A DNA stretch of 64,000 bases from Thioclava marina (GTDB lineage: Bacteria; Pseudomonadota; Alphaproteobacteria; Rhodobacterales; Rhodobacteraceae). Position numbers and translations under genes: made by a program. The stretch covers positions 248,001-312,000 of the forward strand of contig NZ_MPZS01000001.1 in assembly GCF_002020135.1 (NCBI RefSeq), in the 5' to 3' direction. The notes beneath the pieces were generated by a model that saw only the letters and a program-made list of their open reading frames with translations, searched no databases and was not told where the DNA came from. This document shows, in pieces, positions 9,470-18,647 of the stretch (its first letter is position 1; every line of letters begins with the position of its first letter).

Positions 9470-10786
9470 GTGTCCAGCGGCGATATCAAACATTTCGCGC
9501 GATCCGAAGAAGGCGCGCTCACTCAATTCTCCCTGCTCTGGCTCGTCCTGACGCTCGCCGTCGGCGGCCTCGCCGTGGACGTGTCGAACGGCTATCGCGA
9601 GCGGGCCCGGATGCAGGATGCGGCGGACTCGGCCGCGCTCGGTGCGATCTACCTCGCCTCCGATCCGACCACGACGCTCGAGGTTGCGACCGACAAGGCG
9701 ATCGCGCTGGCCCAGCAGAATCTCGGGAATGGATCGGACCAGGTCGTGACCAACAGCGACGTTGTCTTCGGTTATTTCAACGAGGACACCGGCAGCTTCC
9801 AGACGAATTACAGCGACGACGAAAACCTCAATCGCGCCGTCAAGGTGACTGCGAGCCGCAGCTCGGACCGCCAGAACGAAACCCCGACCTTCCTGACGCG
9901 CTTTGCGGGACATGACGGTTGGGAAATCAACACTTCCGCCGTGGCCGAGGCCTATCTTCCGGCCTGCCTTGTGGAGGGTCTGAGCGCGAACGGCGTGATC
10001 GACCTGCAGTCGGGCAACACCTTCGCCTCGGGCTTCTGCCTCTACGCGAAGGATTACGTGTCGCTCAACCAGAACAACGTGTTCGAGCCCGGCGCGATCG
10101 TTTCGATGCCCGATGTCAGCAAGCTCGACATTCCGGCTTCGGGCTTCACCAAGAACGACGGTCTGAAAGACTCGCTGCGCACCGCTTTCTACAAGTTGCG
10201 CATCATCGATCGCATCAACGAGATTATCAACTCGCTAGAGGCCGGCAGCTCCTTCCTGCCCGATTACATCACCGACAAGACGATCTACACGCTCACGCCC
10301 AAGGCTGGCAAAGTCCTGACCACCAGCTTTGAGTCCGGCAAGATGTACCGCCTCAGCTGTCCGGGCAACTCGGTCACGATCGACGGCGATCTGCTGCGCG
10401 ACACCGTGGTCTTCGCGAGTTGCCCGATCAAGTTCGCTCAGGCGGCGGGGCTGGAAAACGTGATCTTCACCAACACCTCGACCGACGCCAAGAGCTTCTC
10501 CGCCCCGAGTGGCCTGCGTCTGGGCGAAAATGACAACTGCGCCGAAGGCGGTGGGGCCCAGCTCATCACCATGGGCGGCGTATCGAACGCAGCCAAGATG
10601 GAATTCTATGGCGGCCAGATCATCGCAGCGGGCGACGTCTCCTTCTCCGCCCAGTCGAACGGGATCGACGGGATCGCCATCGTCTCCGGCGGCGGTATCG
10701 ACGGCACCTCCAATTCGACCTTTGGCCATTGCGGCTCGGGCATGGAAGACAATATCGCGCTGAGCTACTTCCGCCTGCGCCTCTGA
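9470..10786 (+). CDS. TadG-like protein (Tad N-terminal domain)
   Basis: 438 residues. Residues 10-60 match the Flp pilus-assembly TadE/TadG N-terminal domain: EEGALTQFSLLWLVLTLAVG forms the processed/hydrophobic helix, followed by VDVSNGYRERARMQDAADSA. The remaining 370 residues are an exported domain with several Cys (VEGLSANGV ... FCLYAKDY; RLSCPGNSV; FASCPIKF; GHCGSGM) that may form disulfides. No von Willebrand domain can be recognised, unlike full TadG proteins, so the function of the exterior is unknown. The GTG start has AAGGAGG 6 nt upstream inside the end of the TadE-like gene. A terminator follows 28 nt after the stop. Confidence 0.72.
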   Translation: MSSGDIKHFARSEEGALTQFSLLWLVLTLAVGGLAVDVSNGYRERARMQDAADSAALGAIYLASDPTTTLEVATDKAIALAQQNLGNGSDQVVTNSDVVFGYFNEDTGSFQTNYSDDENLNRAVKVTASRSSDRQNETPTFLTRFAGHDGWEINTSAVAEAYLPACLVEGLSANGVIDLQSGNTFASGFCLYAKDYVSLNQNNVFEPGAIVSMPDVSKLDIPASGFTKNDGLKDSLRTAFYKLRIIDRINEIINSLEAGSSFLPDYITDKTIYTLTPKAGKVLTTSFESGKMYRLSCPGNSVTIDGDLLRDTVVFASCPIKFAQAAGLENVIFTNTSTDAKSFSAPSGLRLGENDNCAEGGGAQLITMGGVSNAAKMEFYGGQIIAAGDVSFSAQSNGIDGIAIVSGGGIDGTSNSTFGHCGSGMEDNIALSYFRLRL

Positions 10787-10814
10787 TCTCCAAGATCGCA
10801 GCCAGATCCCGAAA

Positions 10815-10839
10815 GGCCCGCCTCATCGGCGGGCCTTTT
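10815..10839 (+). terminator. Terminator of the TadE/TadG-like operon
   Basis: 8-bp GC stem (10815-10822 with 10828-10835), 5-nt loop, four T residues. Confidence 0.88.
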
Positions 10840-10929
10840 GTCATGGCCTGCCCGCAGCGCTTGCGCGATTGCGTCACCGGGCCAAGAATGAGATAGCTTC
10901 CCGCGCCGCCCGCAAGACGAAAGACCCGC

Positions 10930-11631
10930 ATGACCGATCCAGCCCAAAGCCAAACCCTGCCCCGCCAAGCCTTGCCTCGCGTCGTGGCGATCGGCTTCAA
11001 CAAATGCGGCACGAGATCGCTGGCGGAGCTGTTTCGCGCGGCCGGTCACCGGGTCATCCACCACAAGATCCGCGACCGATGGCCCGTGCCGCGCCGGATC
11101 GGCAAGGTGATGCGCGACAACCTCGACGCCGGGCGAAAGGTCTTCGACAGTGCCGAGGACTATACTTTCTATTGCGACCTGATCGTGAATGACGGACGCT
11201 CCACCTGGGATGGTGCAGGCGCCTTTCGTGAAATCCTGCGCGACTATCCCGATACGATCTTGCTGCTGAACCTGCGCGACCGCGAACAGTGGATCGCCTC
11301 ACGCCTCAAGCATGGCCACGGCGAATTCGCCAAGCGCGAGATGGCCGCGCGGGGCCTGAGCGATCTCGAGGCGCTGAAGGATGAATGGCGCGCCGAATGG
11401 GATCGCCATCTGTCGGACGTGCGCGCCTTCATGGTCGACAAGCCCGCGCATTACATCGAATTCAATTTCGACAACGACGACCCGGCCGAGCTTTCCGCTA
11501 AGCTGCCCGCCTACCACCTCGACCCGGAATCGCTGCGCGATATCGGTCGAAGCCGGGGCAAGAAAATGAGCCCGCTCAAGCGCGCCGCGAAAAAACTCAA
11601 CGCGCATCTGCGCCCGCGGTTCTTCCGCTAG
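10930..11631 (+). CDS. Sulfotransferase-family protein
   Basis: 233-residue cytosolic sulfotransferase-like protein. The 5'-phosphosulfate loop is VAIGFNKCGTRSLAELF (about residues 19-35); the downstream segment LLNLRDREQWIASRL (about 114-128) fits the 3'-phosphate site. The basic C terminus (RSRGKKMSPLKRAAKKL) might contact membrane or acidic glycan. The acceptor is unknown. First gene of a three-gene set in which the next sulfotransferase follows 9 nt later, with its ribosome site just after this stop. Confidence 0.75.
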   Translation: MTDPAQSQTLPRQALPRVVAIGFNKCGTRSLAELFRAAGHRVIHHKIRDRWPVPRRIGKVMRDNLDAGRKVFDSAEDYTFYCDLIVNDGRSTWDGAGAFREILRDYPDTILLLNLRDREQWIASRLKHGHGEFAKREMAARGLSDLEALKDEWRAEWDRHLSDVRAFMVDKPAHYIEFNFDNDDPAELSAKLPAYHLDPESLRDIGRSRGKKMSPLKRAAKKLNAHLRPRFFR

Positions 11632-11640
11632 GAGGTCACA

Positions 11641-12405
11641 ATGATCCTCAGCCACGCCCATCGCTTCATCTTCCTTCACAACCGCAAGACCGCCGGCAGT
11701 TCGATCTCCGTCGCCCTCGCGCGCTATCTCGGTCCCGAGGATCTCCAGCTCAGCGCAATCGTCGAGACCCTGCGCGAGGGCATCCCACTGACTGCGCGAG
11801 TCAAACGCGAAGCAAACCGCCAGATGAACGGAACGCTGCCGCTCTTTCGGCTGCTCGGGCCAAAACTCTACGGGCGGGTCGTGACGCGCGCGATCGACCA
11901 TAGCTACCGCCCGTTGCTTGGCCGAAAACCGCCCCACAGCCCGGCCGCGACGATCGAGCGGGCCTTCCCGCAGGAATGGCGCGGCTACACCAAATTCTGT
12001 GTGGTGCGAAATCCCTGGGACAAAACAGTTTCCGACTATTTCTGGCGTATCAAGGGCAAGGACAGCCCCCCGAGTTTTTCCGATTACGTCCACGCGCTTG
12101 CCAAAGGGGATACGCTCGGTGGCATCGTCCCTCTGGAGTTCCATGACAACTGGCCCCTGTATTCGATCAACAACCAGATCGCCGCCGACCGCATCATCCG
12201 CTACGAGACACTCGCGGAGGGCTTGAAGGATACGCTCGCCGCGATCGGGATCGACTGGGATGGCTGGCTGCCCCACGCAAAGAGCGGCACACGCAAGAGC
12301 GCCGCGCGAAAGGGCGATTACCGAAGCCATTACGATGACGAGACCTCCGCCCTCGTCGCCGAACTTTACGCCCCCGAAATTGCCGCGCACGGATATGCCT
12401 TCTGA
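11641..12405 (+). CDS. Sulfotransferase family 2-like protein
   Basis: 254 residues. The N-terminal loop FLHNRKTAGSSISVALAR (about residues 11-28) is the PAPS 5'-phosphosulfate site of the Sulfotransfer_2 (carbohydrate sulfotransferase) type, and FCVVRNPWDKTVSDYFW (about 119-135) is the 3'-phosphate site, an especially clear match. Carbohydrate sulfation is the usual role of this subfamily; the acceptor here is an inference from the adjacent glycosyltransferases. AGGAGG lies 5 nt before the ATG. Confidence 0.82.
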   Translation: MILSHAHRFIFLHNRKTAGSSISVALARYLGPEDLQLSAIVETLREGIPLTARVKREANRQMNGTLPLFRLLGPKLYGRVVTRAIDHSYRPLLGRKPPHSPAATIERAFPQEWRGYTKFCVVRNPWDKTVSDYFWRIKGKDSPPSFSDYVHALAKGDTLGGIVPLEFHDNWPLYSINNQIAADRIIRYETLAEGLKDTLAAIGIDWDGWLPHAKSGTRKSAARKGDYRSHYDDETSALVAELYAPEIAAHGYAF

Positions 12406-12470
12406 GCTCGACCCATTGCCTCCGCCCACCCTGCAAGGGTAAGCAGGGCCCGACAAAGGCGAGGCGCGAC

Positions 12471-13283
12471 ATGAAAAAACAAGTCATCTGCATCCGTTGG
12501 GGCGAGAAATACGGCGTGGATTACGTCAACCGCCTTTACGCGATGGTCGCCCGCAACATCACGCCGCCCTTCGATTTCTACTGTTTCACCGACACGTTCG
12601 AAGGGCTCGATCCGGGCATCACAGCTATGGAGCTGCCCGATCTCGGCTGCGACATGCCGAAGGTGCGCCAGGGGATCTGGGGCAAGTCCCGGCTCTGGCG
12701 CGCGGATCTCGGCGGGCTGTCGGGGCCGGTCCTGTTTCTCGATCTCGATGTCGTCGTGACGGGCAATCTCGACGCGATGTTCGAACATGGATCGCCCGAT
12801 GACGTGATCCTCACCCGCAACCCCAACACCCCGTTCGAGCGGCTGGGCCAAACCTCGCTCTATCGCTTTCCGATCGGAAAACTGGCGCCGCTGCGCGAAG
12901 AGTTTCTCGCCGATCCGCAGGGCACGGCCGAGAAATATGTCTTCGAGCAACGCTTCGTCACGCGCCGCACTCCGGGCGGGGTCAAATTCTGGCCGAGAGG
13001 CTGGATCGCCACCTTCAAGTGGCACTGCATTCGACTGTTTCCGATCAATTTCTTCGCGCCACCCAAACTGCCCGAGGGCACCAAAGTCGTGATCTTCCCC
13101 GGGGCGCTCAATCCGCCCGACGCGATCGCGGGACGCTGGAACAACCGCACAAGCCACATGAGCCCTTGGGAGCATCTCAAGGCGGGCCTGCGCGGCGAAC
13201 GCGAGGGCAGCCTGTTCCGGCACCTGCGCCACTTCCTTTGGCCCACCAAATGGGTCGAGGACGCCTGGCGCAAGAAGCCCTAA
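12471..13283 (+). CDS. Glycosyltransferase-like protein (GT-A type)
   Basis: 270 residues. LFLDLDVVVTGNLDAMF (about residues 86-102) contains the DxD metal/nucleotide-sugar motif seen in GT-A enzymes of the GT8-like group, and the N terminus (KKQVICIRWGEKYGVDYVNRLY) has the pattern of cytosolic glycosyltransferases in polysaccharide loci. Donor and acceptor are not deducible. It runs in the same direction as the two sulfotransferases, 65 nt below the second. Its stop overlaps the stop of the convergent glycosyltransferase by 3 nt. Confidence 0.7.
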   Translation: MKKQVICIRWGEKYGVDYVNRLYAMVARNITPPFDFYCFTDTFEGLDPGITAMELPDLGCDMPKVRQGIWGKSRLWRADLGGLSGPVLFLDLDVVVTGNLDAMFEHGSPDDVILTRNPNTPFERLGQTSLYRFPIGKLAPLREEFLADPQGTAEKYVFEQRFVTRRTPGGVKFWPRGWIATFKWHCIRLFPINFFAPPKLPEGTKVVIFPGALNPPDAIAGRWNNRTSHMSPWEHLKAGLRGEREGSLFRHLRHFLWPTKWVEDAWRKKP

Positions 13284-14185
13284 TCGATCAGCCCGAGCCG
13301 GCGCGCCAGATCGCGGGCGCGCAGATCCTCGACCGTCTCGGCCTCGATGCTGTTGACCGTGCGCATGACCTTGCGCCGATATTGATCGGTCTTTGCGACG
13401 AGGTTCGGCCCACGCGCGATCTTCGCCTCGAGATCGGCCTTCGAGCGCGTGTAATAATGATTGAGCTGCACGGCCTGCGTCGAATAGAACCCCGGCTTTT
13501 CACGCGCCTCGAGCGTGGCCTTCACCCCCGCGTCATTCCAGGTCTCGCTGCTTGCGTCACTTTCCATCGAGTGCACCCGAACTGCGGTCAGCCGACAGGG
13601 ATCGACGAGCATCTTGAAGGCACGGATCCCGGGGGCGTCGCTCATCGGATCGCGCACGCGCATCAGGTAATTCGCGAGCACCCCTCCGTCGGGGGCGGTC
13701 TCATGGCCGGAAAAGCCGAACATATGCCAGGGGAGCGAGACATTCGGTATGTCGCCGAGCGGCTCGAGTGACTGCACAAGGCTGTTCGAGGCGGTGGGCA
13801 CGAGGAACTCGTCGACATCGACAAAGGCCATCCAGCGGAATTCAGACCCGAAATTTCCGGCCGCATGGGCATAGGCGAGCACCTGGTTATGAATTTCCCG
13901 GCCCAGACGGATGTCGCTCAGCCGCTGCGCCCAAGGGATGATCGTGAGCGCTTCGGGCGCAAGCACATCGCGCAGGATGTCCCGCGTGGCATCGGTGCTC
14001 GCGTCGTCATAGATCACGAAATGACGCACACCGACCGCGTGATGAAACCGCGCCCATTCCTCGATGTAGCGCGCCTCGTTGCGCACGATCGCTGCGATGG
14101 CAACGCCATGACGGCCGGGTGCAGGCTGCGGCGTGCGCAAGCCCAGTTTCGAGATCTTCGCCCGGCTGAGCAGTTTTCGCAGCAT
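13280..14185 (-). CDS. Glycosyltransferase family 2/92-like protein
   Basis: 301 residues of the Glyco_tranf_2_4/GT92 type. IAAIVRNEARYIEEWARFHH (about residues 30-49) is the hallmark N-terminal motif, FVIYDDASTDATRDIL follows, and AFVDVDEFLVP supplies the DxD metal site. Members are often sugar transferases for surface glycans. It is transcribed towards the upstream gene set and away from manC, whose stop lies 108 nt above its start; the same orientation suggests a manC-GT transcript. Confidence 0.78.
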   Translation of the reverse strand: MLRKLLSRAKISKLGLRTPQPAPGRHGVAIAAIVRNEARYIEEWARFHHAVGVRHFVIYDDASTDATRDILRDVLAPEALTIIPWAQRLSDIRLGREIHNQVLAYAHAAGNFGSEFRWMAFVDVDEFLVPTASNSLVQSLEPLGDIPNVSLPWHMFGFSGHETAPDGGVLANYLMRVRDPMSDAPGIRAFKMLVDPCRLTAVRVHSMESDASSETWNDAGVKATLEAREKPGFYSTQAVQLNHYYTRSKADLEAKIARGPNLVAKTDQYRRKVMRTVNSIEAETVEDLRARDLARRLGLID

Positions 14186-14293
14186 CGCGCGCCCCTTCCT
14201 TCGCGGGCCCGCATCGGCCCGACGGATATCCCTCAGGCCTTCCTATAGCGCGGCGCGGCGCGTGCCGCCATAAGCGGGCGGGGATTTTGCCAC

Positions 14294-15712
14294 TCAGGCG
14301 CGCGCGTAGACATCCTCGTAGCGGATGATGTCATCCTCACCGAGATAGATGCCGGTCTGCACCTCGATCAATGTCAGAGGAACCTTGCCGGGATTTTCCA
14401 TGCGGTGGACAGCCCCGAGCGGAATGTAAATGGACTCGTTCTCGGTCACCAGATTCACATGATCATCCACCGTCACCTTCGCGGTTCCCTGCACGACGAT
14501 CCAGTGCTCGGCCCGATGATGGTGGCTTTGCAGCGACAGGGCGGCGCCAGGATTCACCACGATCCGCTTCACCTGAAAGCGATCTCCCGTGACGAGGCTT
14601 TCGAACCAGCCCCAGGGACGGTGATCGCGCGGGAAGGTCGTCGCCTGTCCGGCATTGCGCGCCTTGAGCGCGCTGACCGCCTGTTTCACATCCTGGCTGC
14701 GCGAGCGATCGGCGACGAGCACCGCATCGGGCATGGCGATCGCGATGATGCCTTCGAGCCCTATCCCGACGATCTCGAGCCCGCTATCTTCCGAGCGCAG
14801 AAGGCTGTCACGGCAGTCGATCGCCGTGGCCGCTCCCGAAAGCGCAACCCCCTCACGTCCGCCCGGAAGGCTGCGCCGAACCGCCTCCCAATCGCCAAGA
14901 TCGGACCAGCCACCGGCGAAAGGCACGACGACCAGATCGGGCGACTTTTCCATCACCGCGTAATCGATCGAAATCTCCTCGGCCTCCGCCCAGGCGGTGG
15001 GATCGAGGCGCAGGAAACCCAGATCGGCGCGTGCCCGCGCCACCGCATCCGTCACCGGTGCCAGCAGTTGGGGCGCAAACTGTTCGAAGGCCGCGACGAT
15101 CGCTTTCGCGCTGAACAGAAAAATCCCAGCATTCCAAAGGTGTCGGCCGCTTTCACACATGCGTTGCGCGCTGACCGCATCGGGTTTTTCAACGAAGCGC
15201 CGCAACGGGATCGGGCCGCCTTGCGCCCGTGCATCCTCGACAAGTTCGAGATAGCCATATCCTGTCTCGGGCCGATCGGGCGTGACGCCGAAGGTCACGA
15301 GCTTGCCGTTCCGCGCGGCGGGAACGCCGGATGCAACTGCCTTATGGAAGGCTTCCGCGTCGGGGATGACATGATCGGACGGCGAAACCAGCATCAGAGC
15401 ATCGGGATCGTCTTGCGCCAGCCAGAGCGCGGCCGCGAGAATCGCGGGCGCGGTGTTGCGCCCCGCGGGTTCGAGTAGAACCGCCCCCGGCTCCTGCCCG
15501 ATCGCCGAAAGTTGCTCCGTCACGATGAAACGGAATTCGGCATTGGTCAGTATGACGGGATCCGCGAACCCGGCGCCGGAGAGCCTGCGCGCGCTGGCCT
15601 GAAACAGTGTCTCCTCCCCGATCATCGGCGTGAATTGTTTGGGGTAGGAGCGTCGCGAGAGCGGCCAGAGCCGGGTTCCGGACCCACCCGCCAAGAGAAT
15701 CGGTGTGATCAA
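14294..15712 (-). CDS. manC: Mannose-1-phosphate guanylyltransferase / mannose-6-phosphate isomerase
   Basis: 472-residue bifunctional ManC/AlgA/CpsB-type enzyme supplying GDP-mannose. The nucleotidyltransferase domain opens with LLAGGSGTRLWPLSR and YPKQF (residues 5-26) and includes FVEKPD; the C-terminal cupin isomerase domain shows LQSHHHRAEHWIVVQG and YIPLGAVHRMENPG with metal-binding His residues. The TTG at 15712 is taken as start because GGGAGG lies 6 nt upstream and no ATG is in register. GDP-mannose could feed the four glycosyltransferases in the window. A CtrA-like box lies 64-79 nt upstream. Confidence 0.93.
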   Translation of the reverse strand: MITPILLAGGSGTRLWPLSRRSYPKQFTPMIGEETLFQASARRLSGAGFADPVILTNAEFRFIVTEQLSAIGQEPGAVLLEPAGRNTAPAILAAALWLAQDDPDALMLVSPSDHVIPDAEAFHKAVASGVPAARNGKLVTFGVTPDRPETGYGYLELVEDARAQGGPIPLRRFVEKPDAVSAQRMCESGRHLWNAGIFLFSAKAIVAAFEQFAPQLLAPVTDAVARARADLGFLRLDPTAWAEAEEISIDYAVMEKSPDLVVVPFAGGWSDLGDWEAVRRSLPGGREGVALSGAATAIDCRDSLLRSEDSGLEIVGIGLEGIIAIAMPDAVLVADRSRSQDVKQAVSALKARNAGQATTFPRDHRPWGWFESLVTGDRFQVKRIVVNPGAALSLQSHHHRAEHWIVVQGTAKVTVDDHVNLVTENESIYIPLGAVHRMENPGKVPLTLIEVQTGIYLGEDDIIRYEDVYARA

Positions 15713-15775
15713 AAGCGCCTCCCGTCATCGCGCGAGCGCCTTCTGCGCCCGTTTCGAAGACTGGCATACGCATCC

Positions 15776-15791
15776 CTAACGCTACGTTAAC
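15776..15791 (-). promoter_or_regulatory. CtrA-box-like element upstream of manC
   Basis: On the plus strand CTAA-N7-TTAAC; on the minus strand TTAA-N7-TTAG. One mismatch from consensus, 64-79 nt above the manC start. Candidate only. Confidence 0.3.
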
Positions 15792-15866
15792 GCGTTTTGC
15801 CGACACACTATTTCCGCCCCGGTTGCGCGGAAAGAGGCTCGCTGCCGCACGAGACGACCGGCGCGC

Positions 15867-17279
15867 TTACCCCTTGTGACGCTGATAGGCCTCGAGCGCG
15901 CGCTCGCGGCCATCCTTCAGATCGACGATCGGATCGGGATAGGGCGCATTCGGTGACAGCGCCCAGCTTTCTGGCACCGCGTCGAAATAGGACAGCGCCG
16001 TTTTCGTCGGACGGGCGCGACCTTCGGCGATGAAATCGCGGCGATAGCGCTGATCGGGGTCGAATTTCTCTGCCTGCGTCGCAGGATTGAAGACGCGGAA
16101 ATAGGGCGCGGCATCCGGGCCCGGCCCTGCCACCCATTGCCAGCCCATAGCGTTCGAAGCCGGATCCCAGTCGGTCAGGCACTCTTCGAACCAGCGCAGC
16201 CCGACCCGCCAATCGGTCATCAGGTGCTTGGTGAGATACGAGGCCACGATCATGCGCGCGCGGTTATGCATTGTCCCGGTCACATACATCTCGCGCATCG
16301 CGGCATCGACGAAAGGCTCGCCGGTCATCCCGCGCCGCCACGCCTCGGCATCGCTGTTGTCGGGCCGCCAGTCGAAACCGTTCCATTCCTCCCGCCAGTT
16401 CCGGGAGGCCATGTCCGGCCAGTGGTAAAAGAGATGCCAGGCGAATTCGCGCCAGACGAGTTCCTTGAGGAAATGCTCGGCGCCCTGCGCGCCTTCTTCC
16501 ATGTGCCGATAACCCGCATGCCAGATCGTGCGCGGGGAAATCTCGCCATAGGTGAGGTTTTCGGACAGGCCCGAAGTCGCCCCGGACGCAGGGAAATCAC
16601 GCTCGGATTTGTAATGTCCGATATGGTCGCGCAGGAATGCCGAAAGCCGCGCCCGGGCGGTTTTCTCTCCGACATGGACATGCTCGGCCACCACCGCCGC
16701 GCCTCGGCGCATGGCTGCCCCCATGCTCCAATCCCCGAGCTTTTCGCTTATAGGCCAACTGCTTGGCGCGCGAAGCTCAGACACCGTCCCAATCTCGGGC
16801 GCAATCTCGCGACCCTTCACCGCGCGCCAGTACGGGGAATAGACCTTGTAGGGCTCGCCCTGCCCCGTCTCGACTGTCCAGGGTTCGAAAAGCAGATGGC
16901 CCGGATGGCTCTCGACCTCGATCCCGTCCGCCTTGAGGGCCGATTTCACCTCCGTGTCGCGATCGCGTCCGGGCTTGTCGTAGAGGCGCGACCAGTGCAC
17001 CGCTCCTGCCCCCGTCTCCTCGATCAGCGCGCGCAGCACCGTGAGAGGTTTACCCTGACGCAAGACCAGCCGCGAGCCCTTCTCTTCGAGCGCCCTCGCA
17101 AAACTCTCGATCGCGAGCCCGAGCCGCCATTTCGCCGCCGCTCCCAGCGCTTCGACCTGCGCGTCATGGATGAAGACGGGGATCACCGGCCCGCCCGACG
17201 TCGCCGCCGCCGCCATTGCCGCGTTGTCGTGGAACCGAAAATCGCGTCGTAGCCACAGCAGGACCGGTGTTTCGCGCAT
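15867..17279 (-). CDS. phrB: Deoxyribodipyrimidine photolyase
   Basis: 470-residue class I CPD photolyase, which uses blue light and reduced FAD to reverse cyclobutane pyrimidine dimers. The N-terminal antenna domain begins LLWLRRDFRFHDNAAM; the FAD domain contains LTYGEISPRTIW, LKELVWREFAWHLFYHWPD, and the C-terminal VASYLTKHLMTDWR ... NAMGWQWVAGPGPDAAPYFR, with the conserved Asn/Trp cluster that binds FAD and lesion. The start at 17279 has GGAGG 6 nt upstream; 27 codons of extra open frame upstream look non-coding. Transcribed divergently from the solute-binding protein gene. Confidence 0.95.
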   Translation of the reverse strand: MRETPVLLWLRRDFRFHDNAAMAAAATSGGPVIPVFIHDAQVEALGAAAKWRLGLAIESFARALEEKGSRLVLRQGKPLTVLRALIEETGAGAVHWSRLYDKPGRDRDTEVKSALKADGIEVESHPGHLLFEPWTVETGQGEPYKVYSPYWRAVKGREIAPEIGTVSELRAPSSWPISEKLGDWSMGAAMRRGAAVVAEHVHVGEKTARARLSAFLRDHIGHYKSERDFPASGATSGLSENLTYGEISPRTIWHAGYRHMEEGAQGAEHFLKELVWREFAWHLFYHWPDMASRNWREEWNGFDWRPDNSDAEAWRRGMTGEPFVDAAMREMYVTGTMHNRARMIVASYLTKHLMTDWRVGLRWFEECLTDWDPASNAMGWQWVAGPGPDAAPYFRVFNPATQAEKFDPDQRYRRDFIAEGRARPTKTALSYFDAVPESWALSPNAPYPDPIVDLKDGRERALEAYQRHKG

Positions 17280-17423
17280 GCTTGCCTCCAAAATCTTTCC
17301 ACAAACTACGCGCGCATCCCGCTCCGGTTCACTCGCGCCCAAAATTTCACCAGCGCACACCGAAGCGGCATCACACGTGAGCGATACGCGATCAATTCTG
17401 CCTAGCGATCACGCAAATGCCTC

Positions 17424-17452
17424 TTGCGAGGGCGAAACTCCCGCTCTAGCGT
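17424..17452 (+). promoter_or_regulatory. Possible sigma70-type promoter of the solute-binding protein gene
   Basis: TTGCGA, 17-nt spacer, TAGCGT, about 37 nt upstream of the ATG. The -10 element is poor, so this is tentative. Confidence 0.3.
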
Positions 17453-17488
17453 TCTCACAAAACAATGACATCCAACAGGGAATACGTG

Positions 17489-18541
17489 ATGAAAAAATCT
17501 GCACTTCTTCTGGCCGGTATCGCCGTCGCCGCGCTGAGCACACCGGTACGCGCCGCCGATCCCGACCTGACCGTGTTCGACTGGGCGGGCTTCGAGGTTC
17601 CGGGCCTGTTCCAGCCCTATATCGACAAATACGGCGACAGCCCGACCTATGCCTTCTTCGGCGACGATGACGAGGCCTATCAGAAGCTCGCTTCGGGTTT
17701 CAAAGCCGACACGGCGCATCCGTGCTCGCAAATGATCTCGAAATACAAGGATGCCGGCCTGATCGAGCCCTGGGACGTCTCGAAGATCCCGCAATACAAG
17801 AATATCGACCCCAAGTTCCTGAATTCGAAGATCTTCGTCGATGACGACAAGAACGTCTGGTACATCCCCACCGACTGGGGCGCGACTGCGATCGCCTATA
17901 ACCCCGAAAAGGTTCCGGCCGAAGACGTGGCCAGCCTCGACGTGTTCGTGAACCCGAAATATGCCGGGCGCACCTCGCTGCCCGACAGCTCGGATGACGT
18001 CTGGGCGCTGGCCTATCTCGCGACCGGCGTGACCGACTGGACCGAGGTGACCGACGAGCAATTCCAGGCCGCCGCCGCCTGGCTGCGCGAGGCCAACAAG
18101 AACGTGCAAAGCTACTGGACCGATCCCTCGCAGCAGGCGCAGCTGATGGCCTCGGGCGAGGTTCTGGTGGCCTGGTCGTGGAATGACGGCGTGGCCTACC
18201 TGCAGGACGACAACTACCCGGTCGCCTTCCAGCGCGAAGCGAAAGAGGGCTCCTCGACCTGGTTCTGCGGTTTCGTGAACCTCAAGGACGGCCCCGGCTC
18301 GGAAGACAAGCTCTATGACTTCATCAACGCCTGGACCCGCCCCGAGGCAGGCCCGGTCCTCGTCGACGAGATCGGCTATGGCCACACCAATGTCGAGGCG
18401 ATGAAGCTCGTGCCGGAAGAAGAACTCGTGACTGCGGGCCTGACCCCGATCAACGCGCCGATCCTCGCCCAGACGCCGAACGCGCCCGAACTGCGCGAGA
18501 AGCAACTGGCGGAGTTCGAGAAAATCAAGGCCGGCTTCTGA
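17489..18541 (+). CDS. Extracellular solute-binding protein, PotD-like
   Basis: 350-residue periplasmic substrate-binding protein of an ABC importer, related to spermidine/putrescine-type PotD. The signal peptide MKKSALLLAGIAVAALSTPVRA is followed by mature DPDLTVFDWAGFEVPGLF; later segments WYIPTDWGATAIAYNPEKV and MASGEVLVAWSWNDGVAYL are typical of the bilobed fold. The ATG at 17489 begins the signal peptide with AGGGA 8 nt upstream. No permease or ATPase genes are adjacent and a strong terminator follows, so it is expressed as a single gene and its transporter must be encoded elsewhere. Ligand unknown; polyamine-like is an inference from family. Confidence 0.85.
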   Translation: MKKSALLLAGIAVAALSTPVRAADPDLTVFDWAGFEVPGLFQPYIDKYGDSPTYAFFGDDDEAYQKLASGFKADTAHPCSQMISKYKDAGLIEPWDVSKIPQYKNIDPKFLNSKIFVDDDKNVWYIPTDWGATAIAYNPEKVPAEDVASLDVFVNPKYAGRTSLPDSSDDVWALAYLATGVTDWTEVTDEQFQAAAAWLREANKNVQSYWTDPSQQAQLMASGEVLVAWSWNDGVAYLQDDNYPVAFQREAKEGSSTWFCGFVNLKDGPGSEDKLYDFINAWTRPEAGPVLVDEIGYGHTNVEAMKLVPEEELVTAGLTPINAPILAQTPNAPELREKQLAEFEKIKAGF

Positions 18542-18567
18542 TCGGCGCCTGATTTCAGCCATTCAAA

Positions 18568-18595
18568 GGGCCGCGGCAGACCGCGGCCCTTTTTT
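18568..18595 (+). terminator. Strong Rho-independent terminator after the solute-binding protein gene
   Basis: 9-bp perfect GC stem (18568-18576 with 18581-18589), 4-nt loop CAGA, then six T residues. Confidence 0.93.
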
Positions 18596-18647
18596 CCGGG
18601 ACCAACAATGGTAAGTGTCGCAAATTCCTCCTGCGACTCCCGAACCG

